DNA of 64,000 nt, taken from NCBI GenBank assembly GCA_959347315.1, contig OY365822.1:12455101-12519100 (forward strand), written 5' to 3'. The notes under the pieces are model-generated. The model was not told where the DNA came from and ran no database searches. It worked only from the letters and a program-made list of their open reading frames with translations. Below are positions 1 to 11,969 of the stretch, one piece after another (position 1 is the stretch's first letter; each line of letters begins with the position of its first letter). The translations under genes and the position numbers were made by a program. Origin of the DNA: Bimastos eiseni. Lineage: Eukaryota > Annelida > Clitellata > Crassiclitellata > Lumbricidae.

Positions 1-1029
1 GGGCTAACATGGTCATTAAAAAAAGGACCTTTACGGAACAACTAGAGAAAACGAAGACTGGAAAGACCGATACGTTCAAAAAAGAGCCTTTATGCCATAA
101 AGATAGGAAGGCAAATGGCTAAATAAATAATTACGCATATGGCCGTCTCAGCAACCTGGCAGAAACGGAATCAATGATAAGACAGAAAACATAAAGAAAA
201 CAGATTACAGATATCAGGACCTATACGAAATTGAAAGGAACTGAAATACTTCGAAAACCTTAAAGACGCCAACTGCCTATGTTGCTATAAGATGCCGTTA
301 AACACTGGGGAAAAGACGGGGTATGACATGGTATGGTATGGTATGATACGGCATGGTATGGTATGACATGGTATGACATGGTATGGTATGACATGGTATG
401 GTATGGTATGACATGGTATGTTATGGTATGATACGGTATATCGACGTTTCGTTATGGTCGTGCTACCCGAGGGGCTATGCTTATTCCGAAATCTCGAAGG
501 AAATAATCTGCCCTGGTTATAAGTTTTGAACCTTGAGCTTCGCCTGACAACTCAGCACGCTCATCATTAGCTAGGATCTTATGGCAAATGAAAAGGCCGG
601 ATTGGGAAGGGCATGGGCCTGGAGATGGAGGGATGAAGGCGGCGCACAACCTATCCCGACTGTGTAAGGGGTACAGAAATGGGACGTGGGAGCGGATGGA
701 GAGATGGGGAACCGGTCTGTAGGCCTATTGATAGATTTATTGTTCTTGTCAGCCTTGCACGCAGAGTCTGGGAGTTAGAGTTTCAAGCTCAGGTCTTACA
801 GAGTCTCACACGCACATGTATATATAATACATATGTGTGTTAGAATGCATGTTATATATGTGTGTTAGAATATATATATATATATAGCGCAATCGATTGG
901 TGCTTAGATTTGACACAGCGCTCGTGAATAAGCTGGTGCCCCGCGCTTAAGTCATTGTCATGGCACTTAATAAATTTAGAAACTTTGACGATGCTCAATT
1001 TGAAACGAAAGTAGATGTGCTTAACATAT
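1..1029. other. gene-free stretch with a TATGG minisatellite
   Basis: No exon-like open frame with splice sites was found. Positions 319-441 hold a degenerate pentanucleotide array based on TATGG, with TATGA, CATGG and TACGG variants. A (TA)n tract lies near 870-886. The segment 911-990 resembles dispersed sequence seen again near 24015-24095 and 39165-39255 (shared core GAATAAGCTGGTGCC). Confidence 0.6.
319..441. repeat. TATGG pentanucleotide minisatellite
   Basis: About 24 head-to-tail copies of TATGG and its variants can be read directly. Variants such as ATGACATGG suggest a degenerate higher-order pattern rather than a fresh expansion. Confidence 0.9.
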
Positions 1030-2128
1030 TGTATTGCATTGTATTTGAGCATTTATAGAGCACCTCTAGTAGGGTGAACTGTTCAGAAGTGCGGTCAGTG
1101 CACAAGTTCTCGCGAGAAGAAGTAGGTGTTGAGAAAAGCAAAAAGAGGATGAGGGACTGCCAGATAGAATTTTAGAGCGAACAGATGGATAAAGCGCATG
1201 CCGTAGTGAGCGACAATTGAAGCAAAGATCGAGACTGAGCCATAGCTGTTCTAGTTCGAGGAACCAAAAGGTCAAGTCTATTGGATAAGTGAAGTGGAGG
1301 GAGGAAGCTGATTGAGGCCGAAGTATTATATGAGCCAGGTATCTCGGAGCAAGACCCCGCTGAGCCTTAAAGATTAAAATGAAATGCTAAATTGTTTGCG
1401 AGCATGGAGAGGGAAGTTTATCAAACAAAAAGGTAGGCCTATGCAGATGCGAGAGAAACGAGGAAATCAATCCAGCAGCCGTCTTAAGTAATGACTGAAT
1501 AGGAGAGAGATAATCAATGAGAAGTGAACTGCAGTAGTCAATTTTAGAACTTATAAAAGCATGAACCAAAGTAGTAAAGGTTGAGGAGGAGACAGAATGA
1601 CGAATGACCCCGAGACGCCTTAGATAAAAATTGGATAAGCGTTTGAGATGAGAGATGTGTTTGACCATCTAGGTAAACGGACTGTCAAAGGATAACAGCA
1701 AGATCACGAACACTTGGCGAGTAAGAGAAGAACGGAAAGTTTTCAGAGAAGATAATGAAATCAAGCTTCTGCCGTTGCTGAGGAGTACCAAGCCAGATAA
1801 AATGAGTTTTAGAAGCATTAATGAATACGAGGCAATTAGATGACATCCAAGAGTTCAGATTGCTCAAGATAACGGAGACATTGCCACAAGGGAGACACGC
1901 AAGCCGTTCAGGAGTCTTAGAAGGGAATGATAAATTTGAGATTGGCCGATACATGTAATTAGGGCTAAGGTTGGTGTCAAGATCAGATTTCTTGGGCGAA
2001 GAAGACAAGTGCCTCTTTCTACGAGGGAGAGTTTCAACCTTCTGAGAGGGACCTGATAAATTAATATGCCAGGAAAACGGCAAGGTCATCCAAAATCTCA
2101 TAAATAATAAAGGGGTACACGTTCGCAT
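1030..2128 (-). mobile_element. CR1-like LINE relic, internally deleted
   Basis: On the minus strand the translation contains reverse-transcriptase landmarks of CR1/L2-type non-LTR elements: 'YRPISNLSFPSK', then 'LNSWMSSNCLVFINASKTHF', 'SVRDLAVIL', 'LVHAFISSKIDYCSSLL' and a C-terminal 'VPRTRTAMAQSRSF'. These blocks lie in different frames. The central part of the RT, including the catalytic YADD region, is missing between about 1870 and 1930, so this is a dead copy. The 3' end, near 1030-1070, has the GAGGTGCTCTATAAATGCTC tail common to several repeats in this window. A second relic with the same C-terminal motifs is at 44069-44675. Confidence 0.82.
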
Positions 2129-5100
2129 GATTATATATTACCAGAAGACTACTTTTCTTTAGTTAACCAGTTAAGTTATAAGTTACCTTCGTACTATAAT
2201 TAAAACTCCTTCCTGCTGCTTATATTTGATGTGAGAAAGGGTAGTCCCTTAGGGGTTACCTTTTTCTCCCTATTGGTCCTCAACTGTTTTTTCTGTATCA
2301 TATACTTTTTATAGTTTATTTTTGTTAAATTTATCTTCGGTTGAGGAAAGCAATAATAATGGTTGGTTATGGTTAAGATAAAACCAAACGAAGGTCTTAC
2401 TCGGATATAGGTCGGAAATCGCCGAAGACAGTAGACGTTGCAGTAAACGTTGGAGGAGGAGCGTCAGCCGTCGAAGCTCGAAGAGCTTTCCTGGTATATC
2501 TAATTTATCAGGGTAAACTAAATGTAGAAGCAGAACACGATGGCACATTACGGCCAGTTCACAGATGACAGACATTGCATGTAAATCGAAAATAAATTGA
2601 ACTACAGAACTTAATCAAACACCCGTAAACAGTGAATAAAATCCATTCAAATACTTTGCTGTATTAGATAGTGACGTACTTAATACCTATGACTATCGGG
2701 AGGGAATTTTACGGCAGCTGCGCTTCGCAATTGAAATGGACGAATCTTGGTGAGCGGTCTGAGACATCAGAAGCAATTATCGAAGAAGTGGTTGCACCTG
2801 ACCAAGTAGGTCTATTAGTAAACATATCACCAATGAGAGTTGTGGAGCGGTCTGTTATTGCTGTAAGTCTATTAATAATATGTAGAAAATGATGAGCTAG
2901 CATGAAATTATAGAAATTGACAGTTGCTAAGGTGTATTTACCTCTCGAATGTCAATCTTGGTGTCGTTTGTATTAATAGTACTTCATTATTATTTTTAGA
3001 TAAATTTAAGAAAGTTGCGTTCAGTTAATTCAGAAAACCTATTCAACTCCTCTTGAGTTGCATTCGATCGTTTGTTTATCGTTGGACGCATGCGCTATGA
3101 GCTTATTGAGCCATTTCTTGCATAAAAAACATACGGCTGACCTTGCAAAATCCTACACTCTCTGACTGACCCAATCTGTGCAGCAATTAACTCAACAACT
3201 GTGCCACTTCCTCAGTCTTCGTTGTCATTCAGGCCCCAATATTTCAAAATCTTTCGGTTTTATTGTAGCTATCACACCGGAAGTATTGTGACATAACAGA
3301 ACACGCAATCACAGACTTTATTCTCAATATTTAAGAAAGTATTCTCAAGTTCCAACGAACATTTTTGCTCCCCTATAGGCTAGCTTTAATAAAGGACAAA
3401 CGTAGGCCCCACGTCGTAAACAGCGCCAGGCGGCTTCAGCTAACAGTCCAATCCACATAACGATGAAATAATGTCTCATCAGCCTTAGTGCTTTGAGCGT
3501 ATGCGTCCCATGATAAACATTATGACCAACTCGCCATTGGCGTTGCTTACGGACGTAACAAACGTACTTTTGGTCGTAAACGGAAACACTATAAGTGTAG
3601 GGTACAACATAACAACACAAGAGTCGTATTCGTTAGGTTTTGGGCCAAATTCTATTGTCCCAATTCCCTCCCGGTCACGCCCATATGTTACGAATGTTAA
3701 GCAGCCTAATCAATTTTGATGCGCTTGTCCGCGGCCGTGCCTTTGAACATTATAATGTATGTAGGCGCCTCATAAATATGGGATGATGACGTTAGCAGCA
3801 ATGCAAAGCTACCGAGCCTATTATAATATAGTCACAAGATGGCGTAATAAGCACTGCTCTGCATGATGGGTAGTTTCAGTCATAATTAGAAGCCAGGTCT
3901 TCGTGGAGAACAGGCATAAGCTATATGCCGTGATGAGCACGAAAATTTGAACTGCGAGTGGTGTGTGAGAATGGGAAAAAACTTCAATTACTTCTTTGAA
4001 TGCCAATGTAAGAGTTTTTCTGCCCACGCTGTTAGCAGAGCTGGCGAGCTCCGCAGCATTGCGGAGCCCGGTTGTAGCCACATCATCGATCGTTCAGGAA
4101 AAATGACCTGCACTGAAGATTAGACAATAATGCTACAAGTCACGATTTTGTAAATTCGGTCAAGGGCGTTTCCTGGCAGCTTCTGCGCACCGCTGAAGCG
4201 TTTGGTTACAGACAATCGCACTGAGTGTGGTCAAATCGGGTTTCTACTATTTTTGGGATTAGGATCTCACTCAATGCATGCTAGAATGGTTTCTCTAAAT
4301 TCCTGTCTGTGATGGAATATAGGAGACCGAGATCTTGCAGTTTCCAATTCCATCGTTGCAGACGCAGGCTTCGAGATTGTCGATTCACTTTCTGCGCCCC
4401 AAGGGAAATTGGTCATAACACTGACACACTGATGGTAGACAGTCGATGGGTGATAACGCGGAAATGGGTGGAGTGGACATCTTCCCAATATATTGAGGCT
4501 AGGAAACCGTAGTCGCTATCGCTCCATACCATTATTGCATATAGATGTCACCTTGGTATCGAGGTTATTGTTCATTGAACGTCTGTTGTGATTCTAATGC
4601 GTTTGGCGCTAAGCGTTATCATGATTTATTATATCATCGGTTAATATTTTGTTAAAACGATTTCAGTTTAATAGGTCAGAGGTCGCCAAAGTTTTGGATA
4701 CCGATGGTCACTTTAGTGACACAGCGAGAGCTTGCGAGCCAGGGGGATACCATGCAAAATCGCGAAGTCTTTTCAGGCTTAGCTTTTAAACATCAAGCCT
4801 ATAAGTATAAGGCTTACTTATAAGTATATAATAGAATGAAAAAAACAGTAATGAAGTGCTTGAATTTTAAACTAAAAATGTATAAGAATTTTGCAACAAA
4901 TTAGAGATCTATTTAATTTATTTATTCATTCGATTCTGACCTAAGATGTTATTTGTCAATCCATTTATAATAAAGCCAAGAGTGAATGGCTTTAGAATTC
5001 AACTTAGAATTTTTGAAAAAATTAAATTGACTTTTAGGGCTGAACGTCATGCGATTTGGGAAGTTGAGATTTCTCAACAATTATAGGCTTTTTATACCTA

Positions 5101-5467
5101 ATCGAGGTTCAAAGCTTCTTGTTGTAATGACCCAAAAGTGACACGACACGTTGAGCATGTTCTCAAATGGTCGGATTTATAAGTTGAAAGTTTCGAAACC
5201 GATATGCTTCGATAAAATTCCATCAAGCTTAGTGTATGAAATGAAGTTCGAACCTTTGAACTTTCCTGCAAGTCGATCATTTCTAATTGCAAATCAATTG
5301 GCGGAATCTCTGGCTTACAAGTAAATGGATTATGGAAAATGGCAAATGACTGTTCGTGCAATCTTAACTCAAAGAAACGCTGGACAAATAAAGATAACAG
5401 GCTCTCAATGATCTCGAAATATTTTCCAGAACGCAAAACTTCCAGAACATGTCCGTTTTTGTTCGGT
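2129..5467. other. unique-looking intergenic DNA, no gene recognised
   Basis: Open frames here are short and lack family motifs or paired splice sites. Composition is AT-rich, especially at 4800-5050. Nothing supports a gene call. Sequence from the NPDC1 5' end could lie in this region, but no signal peptide or cysteine-rich exon was recognised. Confidence 0.45.
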
Positions 5468-5468
5468 A

Positions 5469-5535
5469 TACAATATATACAATATATACAATATATACAA
5501 TATATACAATATATACAATATATACAATATACACA
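5469..5535. repeat. 9-bp tandem repeat (CAATATATA)n
   Basis: About seven perfect copies of a 9-bp AT-rich unit. Because the unit is a multiple of three it gives open frames on both strands (repeating QYI on plus, IVY on minus); these are artefacts. Confidence 0.9.
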
Positions 5536-5795
5536 TGTAGGTAGAACTCCAGAAAGTCATTATTATGATTACCGTTCATCAAGAGATCAATATTTAAGTT
5601 ATTTAAGCATTTAAAGTTCATCTTTAAGTTATTTCAAAATATATAACGAACTAAGCTACCCTTAACTAGTGGAAAAATCACAGGTTACTGAATCTTTATA
5701 GTTCATGATTATTAACAGTTCGAACACTTTAATGAAATCACAATAGTCAAATTGACAAAAGAATTGGGCAAATCTAATTATTGGCCCATTATTGT

Positions 5796-5884
5796 ATATA
5801 TATATATATATTGTATATATATAAATAAATATATATGTGTGTGTATGTATGTATGCGTGTGCGTGCGTGCGTGCGCGTGTGCTC
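5796..5884. repeat. (TA)n / (TG)n / (TGCG)n compound microsatellite
   Basis: An alternating purine-pyrimidine tract grades from TA through GTGTATG to GTGCGTGC. Such a stretch can adopt Z-DNA, but no function is implied. Confidence 0.85.
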
Positions 5885-6352
5885 GTTTAATGGATTTGAA
5901 TGTCACACAAAAAATCATTTGCACGATAACAATGGAAAACGGAAAAGGAATAGAATTATTAACGGCTGCAAAGAATCCTAGAGATGTATAGACAACGTCT
6001 TTCGACATGCGTGCAGAGCAGCTAAAAGCTAAGAGGTCTACGCTTGTATTGGGTCACATGAATGGGCTGAAAGTTCTCCCAGTACTTGCCATTCATTAGT
6101 CATGATCGTCTCTCTGCTGTTGAGTCGACCATGTTCTCAATCGTTGCCTGTCCGTCAGGAAGGACTCCTAAACGCTTCGTTTCATCGGTGAAATCCTTAA
6201 GCTTCAGCCGATCACCTGCTGTAGCCACCATGCACCAGGAAGGGTAGGCATACAGCAGGGCGATATCGCTGCTTCAGCCACCCCGTACAGAGAGAGGCCG
6301 ATCACCTGCTGTAGCCCTTTACCATGCACCGTTCCTCCTTTCTTCCCTCTCC

Positions 6353-7035
6353 CTCCTTCTCCCCCTCCCTTCCTCCCTCCCTCCCTCCCTCCCTTACATT
6401 ACGTCAAAAGACCTATGATGCCAGTAGTTCTTCAACTGCCCCATTCTTTACTTCAGCTGTTGGCATATTAGCATCAATTGCAAGGTATTTCTATAAGTTT
6501 GGTAACATTTCACGCTTTAAATGTATCGTTATCGTCATCATCATCATCAGCAGCAGCAGCAGTGGCAGCAGCATTATTTTCAGCTCCATCGGCACTGGTC
6601 ACTCGTCCAGGCTATTGTCATCGTCATCATCGTGCTCATCGGCGACGTCATCCAGAACTAACTCGCTGACGCACACTTGCTCACTCTTTCACTCACTCGC
6701 TCATACAATTACTCAGTCGCTCACTACGTCACTGCTCATTGATTCACTCACTCACTCATCTACTCACAAATCCAATCACTCACTCACTCACCACTCATTC
6801 ATTCACTCATTCATTCACTCGCACACTCACTCATGCACTGGATCACTCACTCACTCAATCAATCAATCAATCACTCACTGATGTCCTCTCACTCGGTCGC
6901 TCGCCAACTCATTCATTCATTCATTCACTCACTCATTCATTCATTCACTCACTCATTCACTCATTCATTCATTCACTCATTCATTCATTCATTCACTCAC
7001 TCATTCACTCGTTCATTCATTCATTCATTAACTGG
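6353..7035. repeat. CCCT then CACT/CATT tetranucleotide array
   Basis: Starts with (CCCT)n at 6353-6395. After about 260 bp of mixed sequence with CAG/CAT trinucleotides it becomes a long imperfect (ACTC)/(ATTC) array from about 6660 to 7030. The Thr-His-Ser-rich open frames over it are translations of the repeat. Confidence 0.85.
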
Positions 7036-7111
7036 TTCACCAACCAGAGACTGTTTTTTCCGTAGATCTCTACTACTCTGTGTCCCTCTCTTCGTCGGTC
7101 ATTGTTGGGCA

Positions 7112-7320
7112 GGAGACTAAAAACTCAAGACCAAGACAGAGAGGTTCAAGACCAGGACCAAGACCGAGACCGAGCAGTCCAAGGCCAAGACCGAGACCGA
7201 GCAGTCCAAGACCAAGACCGAGACCTAGATCGAGAGGTCCAAGACCAGGACCAAGACCAAGACCGAGTAGTCCGAGACCAAGACCAAGACCGAGACCGAT
7301 GGTCCGAAACCTAGACCAAG
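7112..7320. repeat. GACCAAGACCGA minisatellite, copy 1
   Basis: Variants of GACCAAGACC / GACCGAGAC are repeated with AG-TCC interruptions, ending in GACCGATGGTCCGA. The same motif and ending recur at 9170-9330. Open frames here (Arg-Pro-Arg or Asp-Gln-Asp-Arg periodic on plus, Gly-Leu on minus) are low complexity and have no gene context. Confidence 0.85.
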
Positions 7321-9169
7321 AAGAAGACCAATTCTCTTTTTTTATAAACAATTCAATTTACTAAGACGCTAAAACGGAATAGCACAATTAAACATTAATT
7401 TTTGCTAATCTTAATAATGGTTCAGAAAACAGTTTTACCAGGCCCTCTGAACTTTTGCGGGATCACCCCTTGGCTTCGGGCTGAGAATATCACACTATAA
7501 ATTACTTACAGTATACGATAGGTAAATGCTTTAAGACATATGAACAAGTAGATTAACGTTCCGTTTGAATGGTGTACTTGTACCATGGACCTCGGAATTG
7601 TAGGTTAAAGGAGAAGTTTTCTCGGCGGGCAGTTGTGCGACAAACCTCAATCAAACCTTAACTCATTGAGTGGGGCTAAAGTCAAGAAGTGCAATATTCA
7701 AGTCCACCGCCGGTCAATTCTTTTCAATTGAAATGCCTGCATGTCACTGGGTCGTTCTCTGTCTGTCTGTCTCTCTACATACATCTACTTATAATATATA
7801 TGTATATATATATATATGTATATATATATATAAAGCCATGGGCCAAAGCGCAATAGGACGCATGCAGGATATCAGCCCATGGACCATTATAGGTGTATAA
7901 ATACGGCGGTTGCCCAACATCACTTGGCTCGTGGAGCAATCTTGGCGATTGCCTGTGGTCACTGTTGTTTGCGTTTGTTTCTCTGTGAGCTGGTCCGGCT
8001 GAGCTGTAAGCCTACTATACAAGCGAAGACCACTGTCCAATGAGATATCAAAAGGAATTGTACCTTGAAAATACGTTTCATACGAGTCATCAACCCTATT
8101 ACGTCAGCAACCCTATTACAGCTCTTCATTGGATTTGAGTATAAACGTCTGACCTTTGGCAGGACGCATTATTTCTCGTCTGTGATGCACTTCCTGTGTT
8201 TGACTTAGTTTCCTTGCCAAACGTAGAGCATTGGTCCACCCAAATTACAAAGAACGTTCAAGTATTTTCATACAGAACTCTGAATAAAACTGTGAGAAAG
8301 GTGCGCTACTTGTCCTCTGCCTATAAATTCCACAGATGAAGTTGTGGCGAAGGGTCGCGGACAAAAACACCCCCCGTCAAACCCCTCGAACATAAGCACC
8401 CCAGGACTAACACACACACCCCAAATTAGGCCAACCCCCCCCCAAGAATTTTTTACTTTTTTACTTTTATTACTTAGAAAAGTGTGTGTCCAATGGGCGA
8501 TTTACAACACTGCAGCAAAGTTACCGCATGGGTTTGGTTGCACTTTTCACACGTTTGACGGGAGGCTGTCTGCGAGCAGCTTGCAAGATGGCCGTACTGG
8601 CTAACGCTGCGCACGCACACACACACGCACACACACGCATACAGGCACGAAGGCATTTGAGTGGCATATCAAGTACAGGTGTGTAGATGCATATAATTAT
8701 AAGGACTATGAGCAAGATCATTGTTTCAATTGTTATTTCTCAGCTGTCTACTTGGCCCATTTGAGCCTATTCAGATAGACTGACCACACCGGTCCATTTG
8801 TTTAAGATTGTACCCCAGGCGGACGAGATGCTTTGGAGAGATCTGATTGGTAGCTAGCAGGCGGCAGGTATTCATTAGACCACGCCTTAAAAACTTGAGC
8901 TTTAACAGTGTATACATAATTAATAGATTGCTCCAAAACCTTGGAATTTACGGAATAAAATGTTGATATGGGTGGCTACGTTGCAAATTGATTTTTGTTC
9001 TGCCCATAGTAACATCGTATATAATAGCATAGTATATAATGATGGTAAGCACGCCATAAATCGATGACAATCGCGTAGGGCCTAAACATCCGGTGTCTCT
9101 AATTCCCGAAAATAACCTAAAAATATTGAAAAATTGCTCTGACACGGTAAATGACCAAGATCGTAATTT
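7321..9169. other. gene-free stretch with short microsatellites
   Basis: Contains (TA)n at about 7792-7834, a poly-C run near 8438 and (CA)n at 8608-8645. No exon was recognised. Confidence 0.5.
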
Positions 9170-9330
9170 AAGACGGAGACAATTCCAAGACCGTACCTTT
9201 AAGAGACCAAGACCGATGGTCCGAGACCAGGACAAAGACCAAGACCGATGCATTTGAGACCAAGACCGCAGTTTTCCGGTCTAGAGACGGTCTCAAAACC
9301 AAGACTGCGGTCTCGAGTCCAGACCCCTGT
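9170..9330. repeat. GACCAAGACCGA minisatellite, copy 2
   Basis: Carries the same units as 7112-7320, including GACCGATGGTCCGAGACC, but more diverged. It lies about 1.9 kb from copy 1 in the same orientation. Confidence 0.75.
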
Positions 9331-9564
9331 CGTGGGTGTATCTTGTTCTGTGTCTTACTGTACCCCCTCTCAGCTTCGACTGTGTACCCCTCTATGCTTA
9401 CTACTGTACGTAAAGGACACTTGAATCTCTCATCCCTGAATGCACCTGATTTATGAGCGATCCCTCATCAAACTGGTCGTTAAGAGTACTCTCAATCGCC
9501 TGCGACAATCCCTCCAACTGTCCTTTGTTTCATGTCTCATTGTGTTTGCAATCCCAATGGTTCG

Positions 9565-9832
9565 TCTCTCTCTCTCTCTCTCTCTCTCTTCGTCTCACTG
9601 CCTCTCTCTCTCTCTCTCTCCCTCTCTACTTCTATCTCCGTCTCTCCCGTATCTCCCCTCTCTCCCACTTCGTCTGTAACTCCACCCAGCCCTACATCCC
9701 GTACTCGACTTCTTTGAAACGCAATCTCCCTCCTTTCTTCCTCTCCTCCTCCTCTTCCTTCTCCTCCACCTCCTCCTCCTCCTCCTCGTCTTCCCCTCCC
9801 CTTCAGCCACCCCATTCCTACCATCCACATTT
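9565..9832. repeat. CT-rich and CCT-rich polypyrimidine tract
   Basis: (CT)n at 9565-9625 is followed by a TCC/CCT-rich stretch to about 9800 on the plus strand. This strong strand asymmetry makes a triplex-prone tract. Ser/Leu-rich and Glu/Arg-rich frames over it are artefacts. Confidence 0.85.
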
Positions 9833-10385
9833 TTTCAGCCTTTTCAATTCCTCGAAATAGTAAACGAATGAAAACCCAAGGCCGCGGTCGCTAGCGTCGT
9901 TCCAATCACGTGCACGCATTTCCAAACCACACACCGCTCTCAAGCAGTCTGTGTCGTGCGCAGGCGCCGTGCGCCTGACGTTAAGCCGATGAAACATTCG
10001 CCGTCTGCTCAATCCATATCAGCGTGCTATCGGCACTAATCGAATCGTACAGCGCAGTACAAACACCGGACTTACCCGGTTCTATGGTGCCCACCTCGAC
10101 TACAGTCTCCTCACTTACCGCCCCGCTCTCAACCGCCCTGCCATCACTCGGCTGTTGCCGCGGGTGACCACTTGCGTTGCCAACAGCTGCTGAATACAGG
10201 TCGGCTGCAGCAGAAGGAACGGATTTGACAATGAGTTAAGGCCCCATCACACTGTCCGGAGATTGGCACGTGACCGGGAAATTGGTCGTTGACTCCCTGT
10301 GACGTAGCAGCTGGCGGCTACTTGTCATACTTGACCGATGCAATAAATTGTAAATATATCGGGTCTTATTTCGGGACGTCTCAGA

Positions 10386-10387
10386 CG

Positions 10388-10474
<87 letters not shown>

Positions 10475-10653
10475 CACTATTAATATTATTATTATCATAT
10501 TTGATATTATTATTACATGCATCATTCATACTATCGTTGGATTCGTTGCAACTGTTGACACTATTATTTCTATTATTCGAATTATCATTATCATAAATCT
10601 TTTTGTTATTATTATTATTATTATTGTTATTATCATTATTATTATTAGTAGTG

Positions 10654-10732
<79 letters not shown>

Positions 10733-10832
10733 GTGGAGTAGTGGTAGTAGTAATAGTAGTAGTGCTGTTATTATTACTAATAAAAAAATTTCTTCGAGGT
10801 AGGTAGGATCCCTCAGAGAATAGAACATTATT

Positions 10833-10886
<54 letters not shown>

Positions 10887-10962
10887 TATCATCATCATCA
10901 TCATCATCATCATCACCACCACCATCATCATCACTTTGATCATCATCATCATCATCGACAAC
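10386..10962. repeat. compound trinucleotide array (TTA)n-(TAG)n-(AAT)n-(CAT)n
   Basis: Four neighbouring trinucleotide arrays: TTA at 10390-10480, TAG at 10645-10765, AAT/ATT at 10832-10885 and CAT at 10890-10955. Homopolymeric open frames (Ile, Asn, Thr, Leu, Val) on both strands come from these arrays. Confidence 0.9.
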
Positions 10963-11110
10963 GAAAATAAACTCAGTGGCGATGCACCAGTACGAGAACG
11001 GCCATGATGATGATAATGACGACGACAACGACTATCACGTGGCTGGTGCAGTGTTTACATTTGATCGTCGACCAGTATGACCTGGTCTTGAGCCTGTCCA
11101 TCGCATCTGG

Positions 11111-11150
11111 ACGGATGGATGGACGGAAGGACGGACGGACGGACGTAAAG
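11111..11150. repeat. (GGAC)n short tandem repeat
   Basis: Ten or so GGAC/GGAT/GGAA units lie immediately upstream of the first recognised NPDC1 exon, inside the preceding intron. Confidence 0.8.
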
Positions 11151-11197
11151 ACGTTCTTGGACTAACAATCGAGGTTGTCTAATTGTTTCCATGGCAG

Positions 11198-11780
11198 CCG
11201 CTGAGCGTGCGCGAGACCCGGATGGTGAGATCGACGACGTCTACCGAATGCGTGAGGAACTAGCGCGACAGAATCTACTTCGTCATCGTCTGAAGCCGCC
11301 CGTTGAGAATGGAATTTCTGCCACTGACGGTAGGCATTGGGCAGGGCCCTCACAAAACATACGCACAGGCATATACACGTACGTACAACCGCACATACAC
11401 ATACACAATCACACACAGGGACACACACACACACGAACACACACACACACGAGCAGACATACGTAATACATGCAATCACGCACACACAGGGACATACACG
11501 GAGAGAGACAGAGAGACAGACAGAGAGACAGACAGAGAGACAGAGACAGACAGACACAGACAGACACAGACAGACACAGACAGACACAGACAGACACAGA
11601 CAGACACAGACTTAGAGAGAGAAATACACAGACACATATACAAGTAAACGAACATATGAAAACTATGCATTCACACATAAAACAGTCATAGCCTATAAAA
11701 TTATACGAAGTTTGTAATAAACTGCATGTTATTTAATATTGTTATCGCTGCTGTTGTAGTTGCTGTTGTTCTTCTTCTTC

Positions 11781-11859
<79 letters not shown>

Positions 11860-11896
11860 CATTATTATCATTATTATCATTATTATCATTATTATC

Positions 11897-11969
<73 letters not shown>

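Noticed and set aside
6324..7120. Thr/His/Ser-rich open frames up to 185 codons
   Set aside because: Translations of CACT/CATT repeats; several frames are open at once, as expected for a tetranucleotide array lacking stops.
7073..7364. Arg-Pro / Gly-Leu periodic frames on both strands
   Set aside because: Minisatellite translation; the repeat recurs at 9170-9330 without an open frame.
10422..10961. 179-codon Asn/Thr/Ile-rich frame on the minus strand
   Set aside because: Trinucleotide array translation with no gene context.
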